Origin: Haloplanus aerogenes
GTDB lineage: Archaea > Halobacteriota > Halobacteria > Halobacteriales > Haloferacaceae
Assembly (NCBI RefSeq): GCF_003856835.1
Contig: NZ_CP034145.1
Span: forward strand, 1,674,001 to 1,738,000
Reading direction: 5' to 3'
DNA length: 64,000 bases
Position numbers and translations under genes: made by a program. Positions 1 to 8,873 of this stretch are shown in pieces. Under the pieces are notes generated by a model. That model saw only the letters and a list, made by a program, of their open reading frames with translations. It was not told the DNA's origin and ran no database searches. The stretch's first letter is position 1. Each line of letters starts with the position of its first letter.

Positions 1-958
1 CCGCGTCCGGCCACCGCTCGTAGAAGCGGTCGACGAAGTTGCGGTTCTGCTCGGTCGGAATCTCCTGCATGTAGTTGACGCCGACGTACATGTTCGCGAG
101 CGCGGGTGGGTCGAAGCGCAGGTGTTCGTACCCCTGCGCCATGTTGACCGTGGTGTTCATCGGCACTTCGAGGCCTGCGGCGTTCTTCTGGTTGTAGAAG
201 GACGCGTGGTTCGAGCCGACCAGCAGGGTGACGAGGAAGTCGGGGTCGGCTTCCTGAATCCGGTTGATCGTCGACCCGAACTGGGAGACATCGAGCGGGA
301 TGAACTCCTCGTTCATTACGTTCGCGCCGATCTCGTTGGCGATCTTTCGGTACCACGCGGCGGTGATCTGCCCGAAGTTGTAGTCGGCCGCGATGGTGTA
401 GAAGTTGTCTCCGAACTCGTCGGTGAGAAACTCCAGCGTCGTCGAAATCTGCTGTTCCGGGACTGCTCCGGTACACCACGTGTACGTGTCGCAGACGCCA
501 CCCTCGTACTGGTTGGTGTAGAAGTACAGTTGCTGGTTCTCGTCGACGATGGGACGGATCGCCTCGCGAGAACTGCTGGCGAACCCGCCGAAGAGCACGT
601 CGACGTTGTCTCGGTTGATGAGCCGTCGGGCGAGTTCTTGGTACCGCTGGTTGTCGGACTGTGGATCGGGAGAGATCATCTCGATCTCCTGTCCGTTGAT
701 GCCCCCCTCGGCGTTGATCTCCTCGACGGCCAGCGTCTGGGCGTGGTATTTCTGGATGCCCGTCAGCGCGAAGTTGCCCGATTGGTCCTCGAGGACGCCC
801 ATCTTCAGCGTATCGGAGCCGCTACCGCCCCCCATGCTCGAACAGCCTGCGGTGAGGACGAGTGCTCCGGCCGCGCCCGACGCTTGGAGGAACTGCCGTC
901 GGCTCGCTCGCCTGGTCGTCCGCTCGCTCGACTGTTTCGCCGTCGTATCGTTCTGCAT
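1..958 (-). CDS. ABC transporter substrate-binding lipoprotein, urea/amide type (3' end cut by window edge)
   Basis: I read 319 uninterrupted codons from the ATG at 958 to the left edge; the C-terminus lies outside. The N-terminus carries a Tat signal (SRRQFLQ), a short hydrophobic stretch and a lipobox ending LTAGC, so the product should be exported folded and lipid-anchored outside the membrane. The mature part has the layout of Leu/Ile/Val- and urea/short-chain-amide-binding proteins: KMGVLEDQSGNFALTG near the start, then GGINGQEIEMISPDPQSD and LINRDNVDVLFGG. The adjacent, divergent formamidase gene suggests an amide or urea ligand, but this is inference. Permease and ATPase genes would lie to the left of the window. 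Confidence 0.85.
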   Translation of the reverse strand, partial: MQNDTTAKQSSERTTRRASRRQFLQASGAAGALVLTAGCSSMGGGSGSDTLKMGVLEDQSGNFALTGIQKYHAQTLAVEEINAEGGINGQEIEMISPDPQSDNQRYQELARRLINRDNVDVLFGGFASSSREAIRPIVDENQQLYFYTNQYEGGVCDTYTWCTGAVPEQQISTTLEFLTDEFGDNFYTIAADYNFGQITAAWYRKIANEIGANVMNEEFIPLDVSQFGSTINRIQEADPDFLVTLLVGSNHASFYNQKNAAGLEVPMNTTVNMAQGYEHLRFDPPALANMYVGVNYMQEIPTEQNRNFVDRFYERWPDA

Positions 959-1223
959 CTGTGTCACAGAGTATCTCAGTCAGTAGGGGTAATTATACCT
1001 TTCCCTAGGTGGCCAATAAATAGTCACCAATTGGAAGAATAATTAACCGATCATGAGTCTATATCGGGTTCATCTCCTACAAATGGCAATGTTTGTTCCG
1101 GAACATGAGGATTAATACTGAAGATCAGCACATTTTTCTCCATTTGACTATTATCGGGGAGGTCTTTTTCTTTTAATCTTTTTGTTCCATATGTGTTTGT
1201 AGTCGGGTGATTTAGCAAAAAGA

Positions 1224-1233
1224 TTTAATTATA
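1224..1233 (+). promoter_or_regulatory. TATA-like element upstream of the formamidase gene
   Basis: TTTAATTATA sits about 28-32 nt before the GTG at 1261, the distance expected for a near-leaderless archaeal transcript. The whole 959-1260 interval between the divergent amide-binding-protein and amidase genes is AT-rich, unlike the flanking genes, and contains nothing else I recognise. It must carry both promoters. Confidence 0.5.
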
Positions 1234-1260
1234 CAGTCGCCAGATGCTGTACCGATTATC

Positions 1261-2184
1261 GTGACCACACACGAACTAACGGAAGAGATGCAGGGCGAGT
1301 ACCACTACACCGTCGGGCCGTATCCCGACCCCGTGCTAGAGATCGACCCCGGCGACACCGTCGTAGCCGAGACCCACGATGCCTTCGAGGGAGCCATCGA
1401 GACGGAAGACGACCTGCCCAGCGAGGTTCTCGGCGACTACCTCAACCCGCAGAACGGCCCCATCTACGTCGAGGGGGCCACGCCAGGTGACGCGCTGGCC
1501 ATCACCATCGAGGATATCGAACCCCGCGGGCCACAGCCACGGGGGACGACCTGCACGGTCCCGTACTTCGGCGGTCTCTCCGCGACGGACCGGACGGCGA
1601 TGCTCCACGACCCGTTGCCGGAAATCGTCAAGAAACTGGAGGTGACCACCGACGGCACCGTCTGGAACGACGACATCACCATCCCGTACGAACCCTTTAT
1701 CGGGACGATCAGCACGTCGCCGAAAATCGACTCCGTGAACGCCCTGACACCGTTCAAACACGGCGGGAACATGGATCTCCCGGACGTGCGACCGGGGAAC
1801 ACCATCTACCTGCCCGTCGAGGTGGAGGGAGGGTACGTCTATCTCGGTGACTGCCACGCGGCGCAGGGTGACGGTGAACTCTGCGGTGTCGCGCTCGAAC
1901 ACCCGACGAATACGACCATCACGGTCGATCTGATCGAGGACTGGGAACTGGAGTGGCCGCGACTCGAATCGGACGACTTCATCATGAGCATCGGAAGTGT
2001 CCGCCCGATGGAGGACGCGGCGCGCGCGGCGTACGCCGATCTGGTGACGTGGATGGCCGACGACTACGGCTTCGACGAGATGGAGGCGTACATGCTCCTG
2101 ACGCAGGTGGGACACGTCCGCCTCGGCAACATGGTCGACCCGAACTACACGATCGGTGCCGGCATCGACAAGGCGTACCTGTAG
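1261..2184 (+). CDS. fmdA: Acetamidase/formamidase family protein
   Basis: Hydrolyses short amides such as formamide or acetamide to ammonia and the acid; cytoplasmic. The 307-residue protein matches the FmdA_AmdA family over its full length. Recognisable stretches are GDTVVAETHDAFEG near residue 30, NPQNGPIYVEGA, the HPLP/EPFIGTI region, KHGGNMD, YLGDCHAAQGDGE around residue 200 and the C-terminal QVGHVRLGNMVDP. The start is a GTG placed just below a TATA element; an in-frame ATG at 1288 is a weaker alternative. The divergent amide-type binding protein suggests uptake and hydrolysis of amides as a nitrogen source. Confidence 0.88.
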   Translation: MTTHELTEEMQGEYHYTVGPYPDPVLEIDPGDTVVAETHDAFEGAIETEDDLPSEVLGDYLNPQNGPIYVEGATPGDALAITIEDIEPRGPQPRGTTCTVPYFGGLSATDRTAMLHDPLPEIVKKLEVTTDGTVWNDDITIPYEPFIGTISTSPKIDSVNALTPFKHGGNMDLPDVRPGNTIYLPVEVEGGYVYLGDCHAAQGDGELCGVALEHPTNTTITVDLIEDWELEWPRLESDDFIMSIGSVRPMEDAARAAYADLVTWMADDYGFDEMEAYMLLTQVGHVRLGNMVDPNYTIGAGIDKAYL

Positions 2185-2382
2185 CGTTCGAAGCGTCGCA
2201 CGTGTGCTATCTCGACAGACACTAAAATCGGTGTCGTCCCAGTCCCCCAGCACCCCGATGCCCTCCTTCGGTTGCGTCGGTTTACCGTGCGACGTGCTAT
2301 CGAATCCGGCAACTATTACACCTCATAATTCATGACAATCGGGGGACGGCGGCGAGGGTGGGTTCACCTCCGAACGTAGGAG

Positions 2383-2388
2383 TTATAA
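2383..2388 (+). promoter_or_regulatory. TATA box fixing the start of the FAD/Fe-S dehydrogenase
   Basis: TTATAA is centred 26 nt before the ATG at 2412. This favours a leaderless mRNA starting at that ATG and argues against an upstream in-frame start at 2358. Confidence 0.6.
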
Positions 2389-2411
2389 CCGCCGAGTTCG
2401 GTGTGCGACTC

Positions 2412-5400
2412 ATGGCCATTGATGAACAATCAACGGGATTAGAGACCTCGGCGGATTCGCTGGGGCACGAGCATCCCGACGCTGACGAATACAAAGCACT
2501 CGCCGAAGACCTCCGGACCGGCGTCCAGGGTGACGTCTCCTTCGACGAGTACGCGCAGGTGTTGTACGCGACGGACGGGAGCATCTACCAGGCCAAGCCC
2601 GCGGGCGTCGTACTGCCGAAGACGGTGAGTGACGTGCAGCATACGGTCGAGACGGCGGCCGAACACGGCGTGCCGATCCTGCCGCGCGGCACGGGATCGT
2701 CACTCGGCGGCCAGACGGTCGGACCGGGCTGTGTCGTCGTCGACTTCACGCGCTACATGGACGACATCGTCGACGTGGACCCCGACGGGCAGCGCGCGGT
2801 CGTCCAGCCCGGGGTGGTGCAGGACCACCTCGACAACCACCTCGAACAGTACGGCCTGAAGTTCGCCCCCGACCCGGCCTCGTCGAACCGGTCGACCATC
2901 GTGGGCGGCATCGGCAACAACTCCACTGGCGCCCACTCCGTCCGCTACGGCATCACCGACGCCTACACGGAGGAACTCGACGTGGTGCTCGCGGACGGCT
3001 CGCTGATCCACACCGAGGAGATCGTCCTCGACAGCGACGAGTGGGACGAGAAGGTGTCCGGCGACGATCTGGAGGCCCAGATCTACGAGACGACCCGCCA
3101 GCTGGTGGAGGAACACGAGGAGGAAATCGAGGAGAAGTATCCCGACCTCAAGCGCTCGGTGTCGGGCTACAACCTCCAGAAGGTCATCTACGAGAACGAT
3201 GCGGGTGAGGAAGTCATCAACCTCTCGAAGCTCTTCGTGGGTGCGGAGGGGACGCTCGGCGTCATCGTCGAGGCCGAAGTCTCCCTGGTCACGCTCCCCG
3301 AGGAAACGGCGCTCGTCCTCTACTGTTTCGACGACCTCGTCGAGACGATGGAGGCGGTGCCGGAGGCGCTCCAGTTCGACGTGGGCGCGGTCGAGTTGAT
3401 GGACGACGAGGTGTTCCAACTCGCCGCCGACTCGACGGAGTACGCCCAGTACGTCGAGATGATCCCGGAGGGGACGAAGGCGGCGCTGATGCTGGAGTTC
3501 GACTCCGAACTCGTCGACGACTTCCACGACGCCATCGAGGAGACCAACGAGTACTTCGTCGAGAACGGCAACGCCTTCCACGCCATCGAGGCCTACACCG
3601 AGGAGGATCAGGCCGACATCTGGAAGCTCCGAAAGGCCGCCATTCCCCTGCTGATGGGGATGAAAGGCGACCCCAAACCGTACCCGTTCATCGAGGACGC
3701 GACGGTGCCGCCGGAGGAACTGGCCGAGTACGTCTTCGAGTTCGAGGAGGTGTTGGAGGACCACGGCACCTCCGCCGCCTACTTCGCCCACGCGGGCAGC
3801 GGGACGCTCCACATCCGACCCATCCTCAACCTCAAAGAGGCGGACGGCATCGAGAAGATGCACTCCATCACGGAGGACGTGACCGACCTCGTGCTCGAAC
3901 ATTACGGGTCGTTCTCGGGCGAACACGGCGACGGGATGGCGCGGACCGAGTTCAACCCCAAGATGTACGGGCCGGAGCTCTGGAAGGCGTTCAAGGAACT
4001 GAAGACGGCGTTCGACCCCGACTGGCACATGCATCCGGGCAACGTCGTCTACCGCGACGGCCCCGAAGACATCGGGCCCGACTCGGACCGCGGCGTCGGC
4101 GCCGACATGCGCGAGAACCTGCGCTACGGCGTCAACTACCAGTCGGTCGAGCCCCAGACCACGCTCGACTTCGAGGACGAGGGCGGCTTCTCCCACCTCG
4201 TCGAACTCTGTAACGGCTGTGGCACCTGTCGCCAGACCGACTCCGAAGTGATGTGCCCGACCTACCGCGCGAGCGAGGAGGAGATCCAGACGACGCGAGG
4301 GCGCGCCAACATGCTCCGTGCCGCCATCAGCGGCAACCTCGACGAGGACGAAATCTACTCCGACCGCTTCCAGGAGGAGGTCATGGACCTCTGTGTCGGC
4401 TGTAAGGGCTGCAAGAGCGACTGCCCGACCGGCGTCGACATGGCGAAGCTGAAGACGGAGGTCAAACACCAGTACCACCAGGAGGAGGGCATCAGCCTGC
4501 GCGAACGCGTCTTCGCCAACATCGACACCCTGTCGAAGCTCGGGTCGATGACGGCGCCCATCTCCAACCTCGCGCCGAAGATTCCCGGTGCACGCGCGGT
4601 GATGGAGGAGGCACTCGGCATCTCCCGCGAGCGCGAACTCCCCACCTTCGCGAGCGAGAGCCTCGAAGCGTGGTTCGAGCGCCGCGGTCGGTGTAAGGTC
4701 GCGCCGAGCGACGCGCGCGATCAGGTGTTGCTGTTCCCCGACACCTACACGAACTACATCTATCCCGAGGCGGGGAAGGCGGCCATCGAGGTGCTCGAAG
4801 CTGCGGACGTGTACGTCCGCATCCCCGAGGACGTGGCGCCCTCCGGGCGCGCGGCCTTCTCGTCGGGCATGCTCGATCTGAGCCGCGAGCGTGCCGAGCA
4901 GAACGTCTCGGCGCTCCGCGAGGACGTGGATAACGGCTGGTCGGTCGTGTTCATCGAGCCGTCCGACGCCGTCATGTTCCAGGACGAGTACCGCGACCTG
5001 CTCTCCGGCCCGGCGGTCGAGGCCGTCTCCGACGCCGCCTACGGCATCATGGAGTACGCGGACGTGACGGGACTGGCCGAGGTGGCCGACTTCGGCTCGC
5101 CGCGGCAGTCGCTGTCCTACCACGGCCACTGCAACCAGAAGGCGACGAACAAGGACCACCACGCCGTCGGCGCCCTGCAGGGCGCGGGCTACGACGTGGA
5201 CACGCTCAACACGACCTGCTGTGGGATGGCTGGCTCCTTCGGCTACCACGAGGAGCATTACGACATCTCGCAGGCTATCGGGAGCCTCCTGTTCGAGGAA
5301 GTCGAGAACAGTCCGGGCGATCAGGTGACCGCCCCCGGCGCCTCGTGTCGCTCGCAACTCGGCGACGAGTACGACGAGCACCCGCCCCACCCGGTCGAGA

Positions 5401-5423
5401 TGCTCGCGGACGCGCTGAACTAA
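2412..5423 (+). CDS. FAD-linked oxidase fused to Fe-S/CCG domain (D-lactate/glycolate dehydrogenase type)
   Basis: A 1003-residue fusion of GlcD-like and GlcF-like modules, oxidising a 2-hydroxy acid such as D-lactate or glycolate and passing electrons towards the respiratory chain. In order: PCMH-type FAD-binding domain with RGTGSSLGG near residue 91 and the NNSTGAHS loop; FAD-oxidase C-terminal domain to about 540, with FSGEHGDGMAR; two 4Fe-4S motifs, CNGCGTC near 600 and CVGCKGCKSDCP near 660; then a CCG-type domain with TCCGMAGSFG near 936. The organisation matches haloarchaeal D-lactate dehydrogenases. The exact substrate is not determinable from sequence. A T-rich stretch at 5437-5441 may end the transcript. 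Confidence 0.88.
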   Translation: MAIDEQSTGLETSADSLGHEHPDADEYKALAEDLRTGVQGDVSFDEYAQVLYATDGSIYQAKPAGVVLPKTVSDVQHTVETAAEHGVPILPRGTGSSLGGQTVGPGCVVVDFTRYMDDIVDVDPDGQRAVVQPGVVQDHLDNHLEQYGLKFAPDPASSNRSTIVGGIGNNSTGAHSVRYGITDAYTEELDVVLADGSLIHTEEIVLDSDEWDEKVSGDDLEAQIYETTRQLVEEHEEEIEEKYPDLKRSVSGYNLQKVIYENDAGEEVINLSKLFVGAEGTLGVIVEAEVSLVTLPEETALVLYCFDDLVETMEAVPEALQFDVGAVELMDDEVFQLAADSTEYAQYVEMIPEGTKAALMLEFDSELVDDFHDAIEETNEYFVENGNAFHAIEAYTEEDQADIWKLRKAAIPLLMGMKGDPKPYPFIEDATVPPEELAEYVFEFEEVLEDHGTSAAYFAHAGSGTLHIRPILNLKEADGIEKMHSITEDVTDLVLEHYGSFSGEHGDGMARTEFNPKMYGPELWKAFKELKTAFDPDWHMHPGNVVYRDGPEDIGPDSDRGVGADMRENLRYGVNYQSVEPQTTLDFEDEGGFSHLVELCNGCGTCRQTDSEVMCPTYRASEEEIQTTRGRANMLRAAISGNLDEDEIYSDRFQEEVMDLCVGCKGCKSDCPTGVDMAKLKTEVKHQYHQEEGISLRERVFANIDTLSKLGSMTAPISNLAPKIPGARAVMEEALGISRERELPTFASESLEAWFERRGRCKVAPSDARDQVLLFPDTYTNYIYPEAGKAAIEVLEAADVYVRIPEDVAPSGRAAFSSGMLDLSRERAEQNVSALREDVDNGWSVVFIEPSDAVMFQDEYRDLLSGPAVEAVSDAAYGIMEYADVTGLAEVADFGSPRQSLSYHGHCNQKATNKDHHAVGALQGAGYDVDTLNTTCCGMAGSFGYHEEHYDISQAIGSLLFEEVENSPGDQVTAPGASCRSQLGDEYDEHPPHPVEMLADALN

Positions 5424-5488
5424 CCGGATAGCCCGCTCTTTTTCGCCTTTCCCCCGGATATATAGCCGTCCGCATCGACGACCCCACC

Positions 5489-5875
5489 ATGTCCGAGGCA
5501 GACTTCGTCGTCACGGTCGACGGTACCGACATCGAAGCCACGTGGGTCGACGAGAGTCCCGAGACGCGTTCGGCTATCGCAGAGGCCCTCCCCGTCGAGG
5601 GCGAGGCGACGCGCTGGGGCGACGAACTGTACTTCCGGATTCCGGTCGACACTCCCGCGGAGGCGAACGCCCGGGCTGAGGTCGAACCGGGGACGGTCGC
5701 CTACTGGCCACAGGGGAACGCGCTGTGCCTGTTCTGGGGCCCGACACCGGCGAGTACGGGGTCCGAGCCGCGTGCGGCGTCGCCGGTCAACGTCGTCGCT
5801 CGCCTCGACGACATTGCTCCCCTGTCAGGCCTCCCTGACGGGGGTGGCGCAACGGTCCGAATCGTGGATTGCTGA
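5489..5875 (+). CDS. Cyclophilin-like fold protein (DUF369/DUF3830 type)
   Basis: A 128-residue acidic protein. The pattern VEGEATRWGDELYFRIPV followed by a V.PG.VAYWPQGNALCLFWGPTP segment is typical of the small cyclophilin-like beta-barrel family whose structural prototype is TM1367. These proteins lack the prolyl-isomerase active site, and no function is established. It follows the FAD/Fe-S dehydrogenase by 65 bp on the same strand. Family assignment is good; the role is unknown. Confidence 0.7.
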   Translation: MSEADFVVTVDGTDIEATWVDESPETRSAIAEALPVEGEATRWGDELYFRIPVDTPAEANARAEVEPGTVAYWPQGNALCLFWGPTPASTGSEPRAASPVNVVARLDDIAPLSGLPDGGGATVRIVDC

Positions 5876-6088
5876 CACGTTTCGACTGACCGTCCCTGTT
5901 CTCCTCCGCGCTTGAGCCCCGCGAATTCGACGTTTGCAGGTTTGTCTATCCGCTTATTCGTTCAAAAACGTAAACGCGCTGGCATGCATCGATGATTATT
6001 TATGATATGACAAACCTGGATAACATGGATCGCACAGACGATGGTAGCATGACCCACGAAGTATGATCCCGCGAATCAAGGGGAGATT

Positions 6089-7822
6089 ATGACAGACGAC
6101 CACGACGAACCAAAAGTAGAAACCGACGGCGGCCTGACCGAAGACGACATCTTCACGACAGCCGAAGTCGGGGAACAGTATCGTGCGACGGTGTATCGTG
6201 ACGTTGACTACGACTCGCTCGATGTCGCGCCAGAGACGAGCGAGTACCCGAGCACCGACGGCAAATGGGGCTACCGGAAATACGACCTGCCCAAAGTGCC
6301 GAAGGTGTCTCACATCGTCGGGCCGAGCGCGATCATGCTCGGCGCGTCGCTCGGGAGCGGCGAGACGATGTTCTGGCCGACGCTCGTCGCTCAGAACGGC
6401 TGGGGTCTGTACTGGGCGTTCTGGGTCGGCGTGATCACCCAGTTCTTCATCAACACGGAGATTCAGCGGTGGACGATTGCCACTGGCGAGAGCATCTTCC
6501 GAGCGTTCGACCGGTTGAACAGCTTCTGGCCGTGGTTCTTCCTCGTCGCCGGCTTCTTCCACGTCGGATGGCCCGGCTGGGCGGCCGGCGCCTCAGAGGT
6601 GTTCGCCGCGTGGACGGGCGTCGTCCCGCGTGAAGACTGGGCGATCATCGGCGTCATCACGATGGTGCTGATCTGGCTCAGCTACCAGGCCGGTCCGATC
6701 CTGTACAACGCTATCGAGAAGGCTCAGTTGGTCATGATGTTCGTCGCCATCTTCGGCGCGGTCATCCTGGCGTTCATCGCCGGCTCGATCGGCCAGTTCG
6801 CTAGCATCCCCGCGGGCGCCGTCAACTTCGGCGCGCTCCCGCAGAACATGGACATCGCGACGTTCCTCGGCGGCCTCGCGTACGCGGGTGCCGGGGGGTA
6901 CGTCAACCTCGCACAGGGCGTCTGGGCCCGCGAGAAGGGATACGGCATGGGCTCCTACCAGGGCCGCATCAAGAACCCGCTCCGTGGTGCAGAGCCGGAA
7001 GAGGTTCACGGTGGCTTCACCTTCGAACCGAGCGAGAAGAACCTGCGCCGCTGGAAGGCGTGGTGGAAGATCACCCAGCAGGAACACTTCCTGACGTTCG
7101 TCATTGGCCTGCTCATCGTCGCGACGGTCGCGATGACGATCACCGCCGAGTACGCCGCCGGGACCGATCAGGGCGCCATCAACATGTGGCTCGACGTGGT
7201 CATCCCGCAGCTCGGTGCGGTCCAAGGCCAGCTGATGTACGTGGTGATCTTTATCGCCCTGTTCAGCACGCAGTACGCCATCCTCGAAGCGTTCGTCCGC
7301 AACAGCGTGGACATCATCTTCGAGGGGTACGGACGTTCGGCCGGCTGGGACCTCTCGCGGGTCTTCCTCGGCCTGCTCACGCTCTTCACGCTGTGGGGCA
7401 TTCTCATCATCGTCGCGCAGTTCCAGCAGCCGTGGATCCTGCTGGTCATCGGTGCCGCCATCGCCGGTGCGATGATGTGGCCGTACAACGCCTTGGTGAC
7501 CATCCTGAACACGACGCGCCTGCCCGAACACACCCAGCCCGGCTGGGGTCGCGTCCTCGCCATGTGGTGGGCGACCGGCTTCTTCGGGTACTTCACCATC
7601 CTGCTGATCGGTGGTGTGCTCAACTCGCCGGAAGCCTACGGACTGAGCTTCCCGATGTTCGAGACGACGGTCGGCGTCGTCGGAAGCGCACCGGGTGGCT
7701 ACGCGCTGTGGGTCTTCGCACTCGTCGTGCAGATCTACACGATGTACCGCTCGGCCACCGCGAAGCTGAACGCCTCCGGCACCGTCGACGGGGCGGACGC
7801 CGCCAAAGGCTTCCTCTCGTAA
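6089..7822 (+). CDS. Nramp-fold membrane transporter lacking canonical metal-binding motifs
   Basis: A 577-residue integral membrane protein with roughly eleven hydrophobic segments after an acidic cytoplasmic N-terminus of about 75 residues. The first membrane segment reads GPSAIMLGASLGSGETMFWP (about residues 75-95), where true Nramp metal transporters have the DPGN motif. The later MPH motif is also absent: that region reads AGAGGYVNLAQGVWAREKG. The fold is therefore Nramp/LeuT-like, but the substrate is unlikely to be Mn or Fe bound in the usual way. A hydrophilic insert (about residues 290-330) lies between membrane segments. A TATA-like ATTATTTATG near 5993 and GGGGAG just before the ATG suggest a leadered transcript. 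Confidence 0.75.
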   Translation: MTDDHDEPKVETDGGLTEDDIFTTAEVGEQYRATVYRDVDYDSLDVAPETSEYPSTDGKWGYRKYDLPKVPKVSHIVGPSAIMLGASLGSGETMFWPTLVAQNGWGLYWAFWVGVITQFFINTEIQRWTIATGESIFRAFDRLNSFWPWFFLVAGFFHVGWPGWAAGASEVFAAWTGVVPREDWAIIGVITMVLIWLSYQAGPILYNAIEKAQLVMMFVAIFGAVILAFIAGSIGQFASIPAGAVNFGALPQNMDIATFLGGLAYAGAGGYVNLAQGVWAREKGYGMGSYQGRIKNPLRGAEPEEVHGGFTFEPSEKNLRRWKAWWKITQQEHFLTFVIGLLIVATVAMTITAEYAAGTDQGAINMWLDVVIPQLGAVQGQLMYVVIFIALFSTQYAILEAFVRNSVDIIFEGYGRSAGWDLSRVFLGLLTLFTLWGILIIVAQFQQPWILLVIGAAIAGAMMWPYNALVTILNTTRLPEHTQPGWGRVLAMWWATGFFGYFTILLIGGVLNSPEAYGLSFPMFETTVGVVGSAPGGYALWVFALVVQIYTMYRSATAKLNASGTVDGADAAKGFLS

Positions 7823-7870
7823 CGACCACCGACCAACCGTTTTTATTTATTTGCGTCGTCAACTGAGCCT

Positions 7871-8314
7871 ATGGCATCCGAGACGCGCCCGTCAGGGCGT
7901 CCGTTCGAGACGCTACTGCGCTTTCTGGTCGCCTATCGGCTGTTCGTCTATCTCGGTGGGCTGATCGCCATCGGCATCCCACTCGCACTCCGGCGGGCCT
8001 TCGAGATAGGACTCTCTCCGGGTGCGCGGACCGCCATCGTCGTCGCGAGTCTCGCGGTGATGATCGTGACGTACATCGGGGAACGGCGGGTCGGCCGCGA
8101 CCACGCGGAGGCCGGCACCGGCGCCGACGACCCGACGGAGTCGTACTCGCTCCGCCTCCGTGCGTCCGTCGCGACCGCCGTCTTCGGGCTCGCCGTCGGC
8201 ATCTACGTCGCCCTCGAGGTCAGTCGGGGTGCCGGCGTGTTCTTTATCCTCGGTGCATTCCTCTTCGCGTACATGGGCTACCGCACCGAACTGGAGGGCG
8301 CGAATGGCATCTGA
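7871..8314 (+). CDS. Small four-helix membrane protein, unknown
   Basis: A 147-residue protein with four hydrophobic helices, at about residues 24-42, 54-70, 97-113 and 117-135, joined by a charged loop. I do not recognise the family. A TTTATTTATTTG stretch near 7843-7854 sits about 23 nt upstream and could serve as its TATA box. Its stop overlaps the start of the next gene by 11 bp, so the two are very probably cotranscribed and translationally coupled. Confidence 0.7.
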   Translation: MASETRPSGRPFETLLRFLVAYRLFVYLGGLIAIGIPLALRRAFEIGLSPGARTAIVVASLAVMIVTYIGERRVGRDHAEAGTGADDPTESYSLRLRASVATAVFGLAVGIYVALEVSRGAGVFFILGAFLFAYMGYRTELEGANGI

Positions 8315-8873
8315 CTCCGACGACGTCGACGCTGTGGAGTTCGAGAATCCCGAGGTCGACGACGCCCACCCCGACGAGTTCGAGGATCTGCCGTCGACCG
8401 ACATCGAAACCGAACTCCACGTTCACTTCGGTATGGCTGGCTCCTTCCCGCTTCGTCTCGTCGATATGTTCTTCGCGGACGACGGCCTCCACATCGCGGA
8501 GTACAGCTACATCACGCCGATGTTCGGGCTTGGATTCAAGAAACACCACCGCGAGGCCAGTGCGATGCAGCAGGTGTACGACGTCCACGGCATCGACGAG
8601 GTGCTCCTCCAGGCCGACACCGTCCACTGGCTGAACTACGAGGCGATCGATCGAGTGGTCCTCCACCGCGGCGGATTCATGGGCCGGCCGAAACTCACCG
8701 TCTATCCGGCCGACGGGTCGCGCTCGCACGCGATCAGGCTCCACGAAGAGGACGACCCCGACTCGCTCGCCGAGTCGCTTCGGGAAGTCGCCGAGGGGCG
8801 GCCTTTCGACGTCGTCGTCGAGGCTGGCTCCGGCCTCGATCCGCGCGAGAACGTCGAGCGATTCTTCAGCTAA
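8304..8873 (+). CDS. Haloarchaeal conserved protein, unknown
   Basis: A 189-residue soluble, very acidic protein. The first 35 residues are almost all Asp, Glu, Ser or small residues. The rest looks like a folded alpha/beta domain: HVHFGMAGSFPLRLVDMFFADDGLHIAEYSYITPMFG, then a basic FKKHHREAS patch and a C-terminal VVVEAGSGLDPRENVERFF. The start was placed at the ATG overlapping the preceding membrane-protein gene, because upstream in-frame codons overlap that gene heavily. Probably works with that membrane protein; function unknown. Confidence 0.65.
   Translation: MASDSDDVDAVEFENPEVDDAHPDEFEDLPSTDIETELHVHFGMAGSFPLRLVDMFFADDGLHIAEYSYITPMFGLGFKKHHREASAMQQVYDVHGIDEVLLQADTVHWLNYEAIDRVVLHRGGFMGRPKLTVYPADGSRSHAIRLHEEDDPDSLAESLREVAEGRPFDVVVEAGSGLDPRENVERFFS

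Noticed and set aside
2700-5390. 896-codon open frame antisense to the FAD/Fe-S dehydrogenase
   Set aside because: GC-rich haloarchaeal genes commonly leave the antisense frame open. The translation is low in conserved motifs and rich in Val, Arg and Gly, and the + strand gene has clear domains.
5820-5850. Short hairpin GTCAGG/CCTGAC near the end of the cyclophilin-like gene
   Set aside because: Lies inside coding sequence, single, with 6-bp arms; expected by chance at this GC content.
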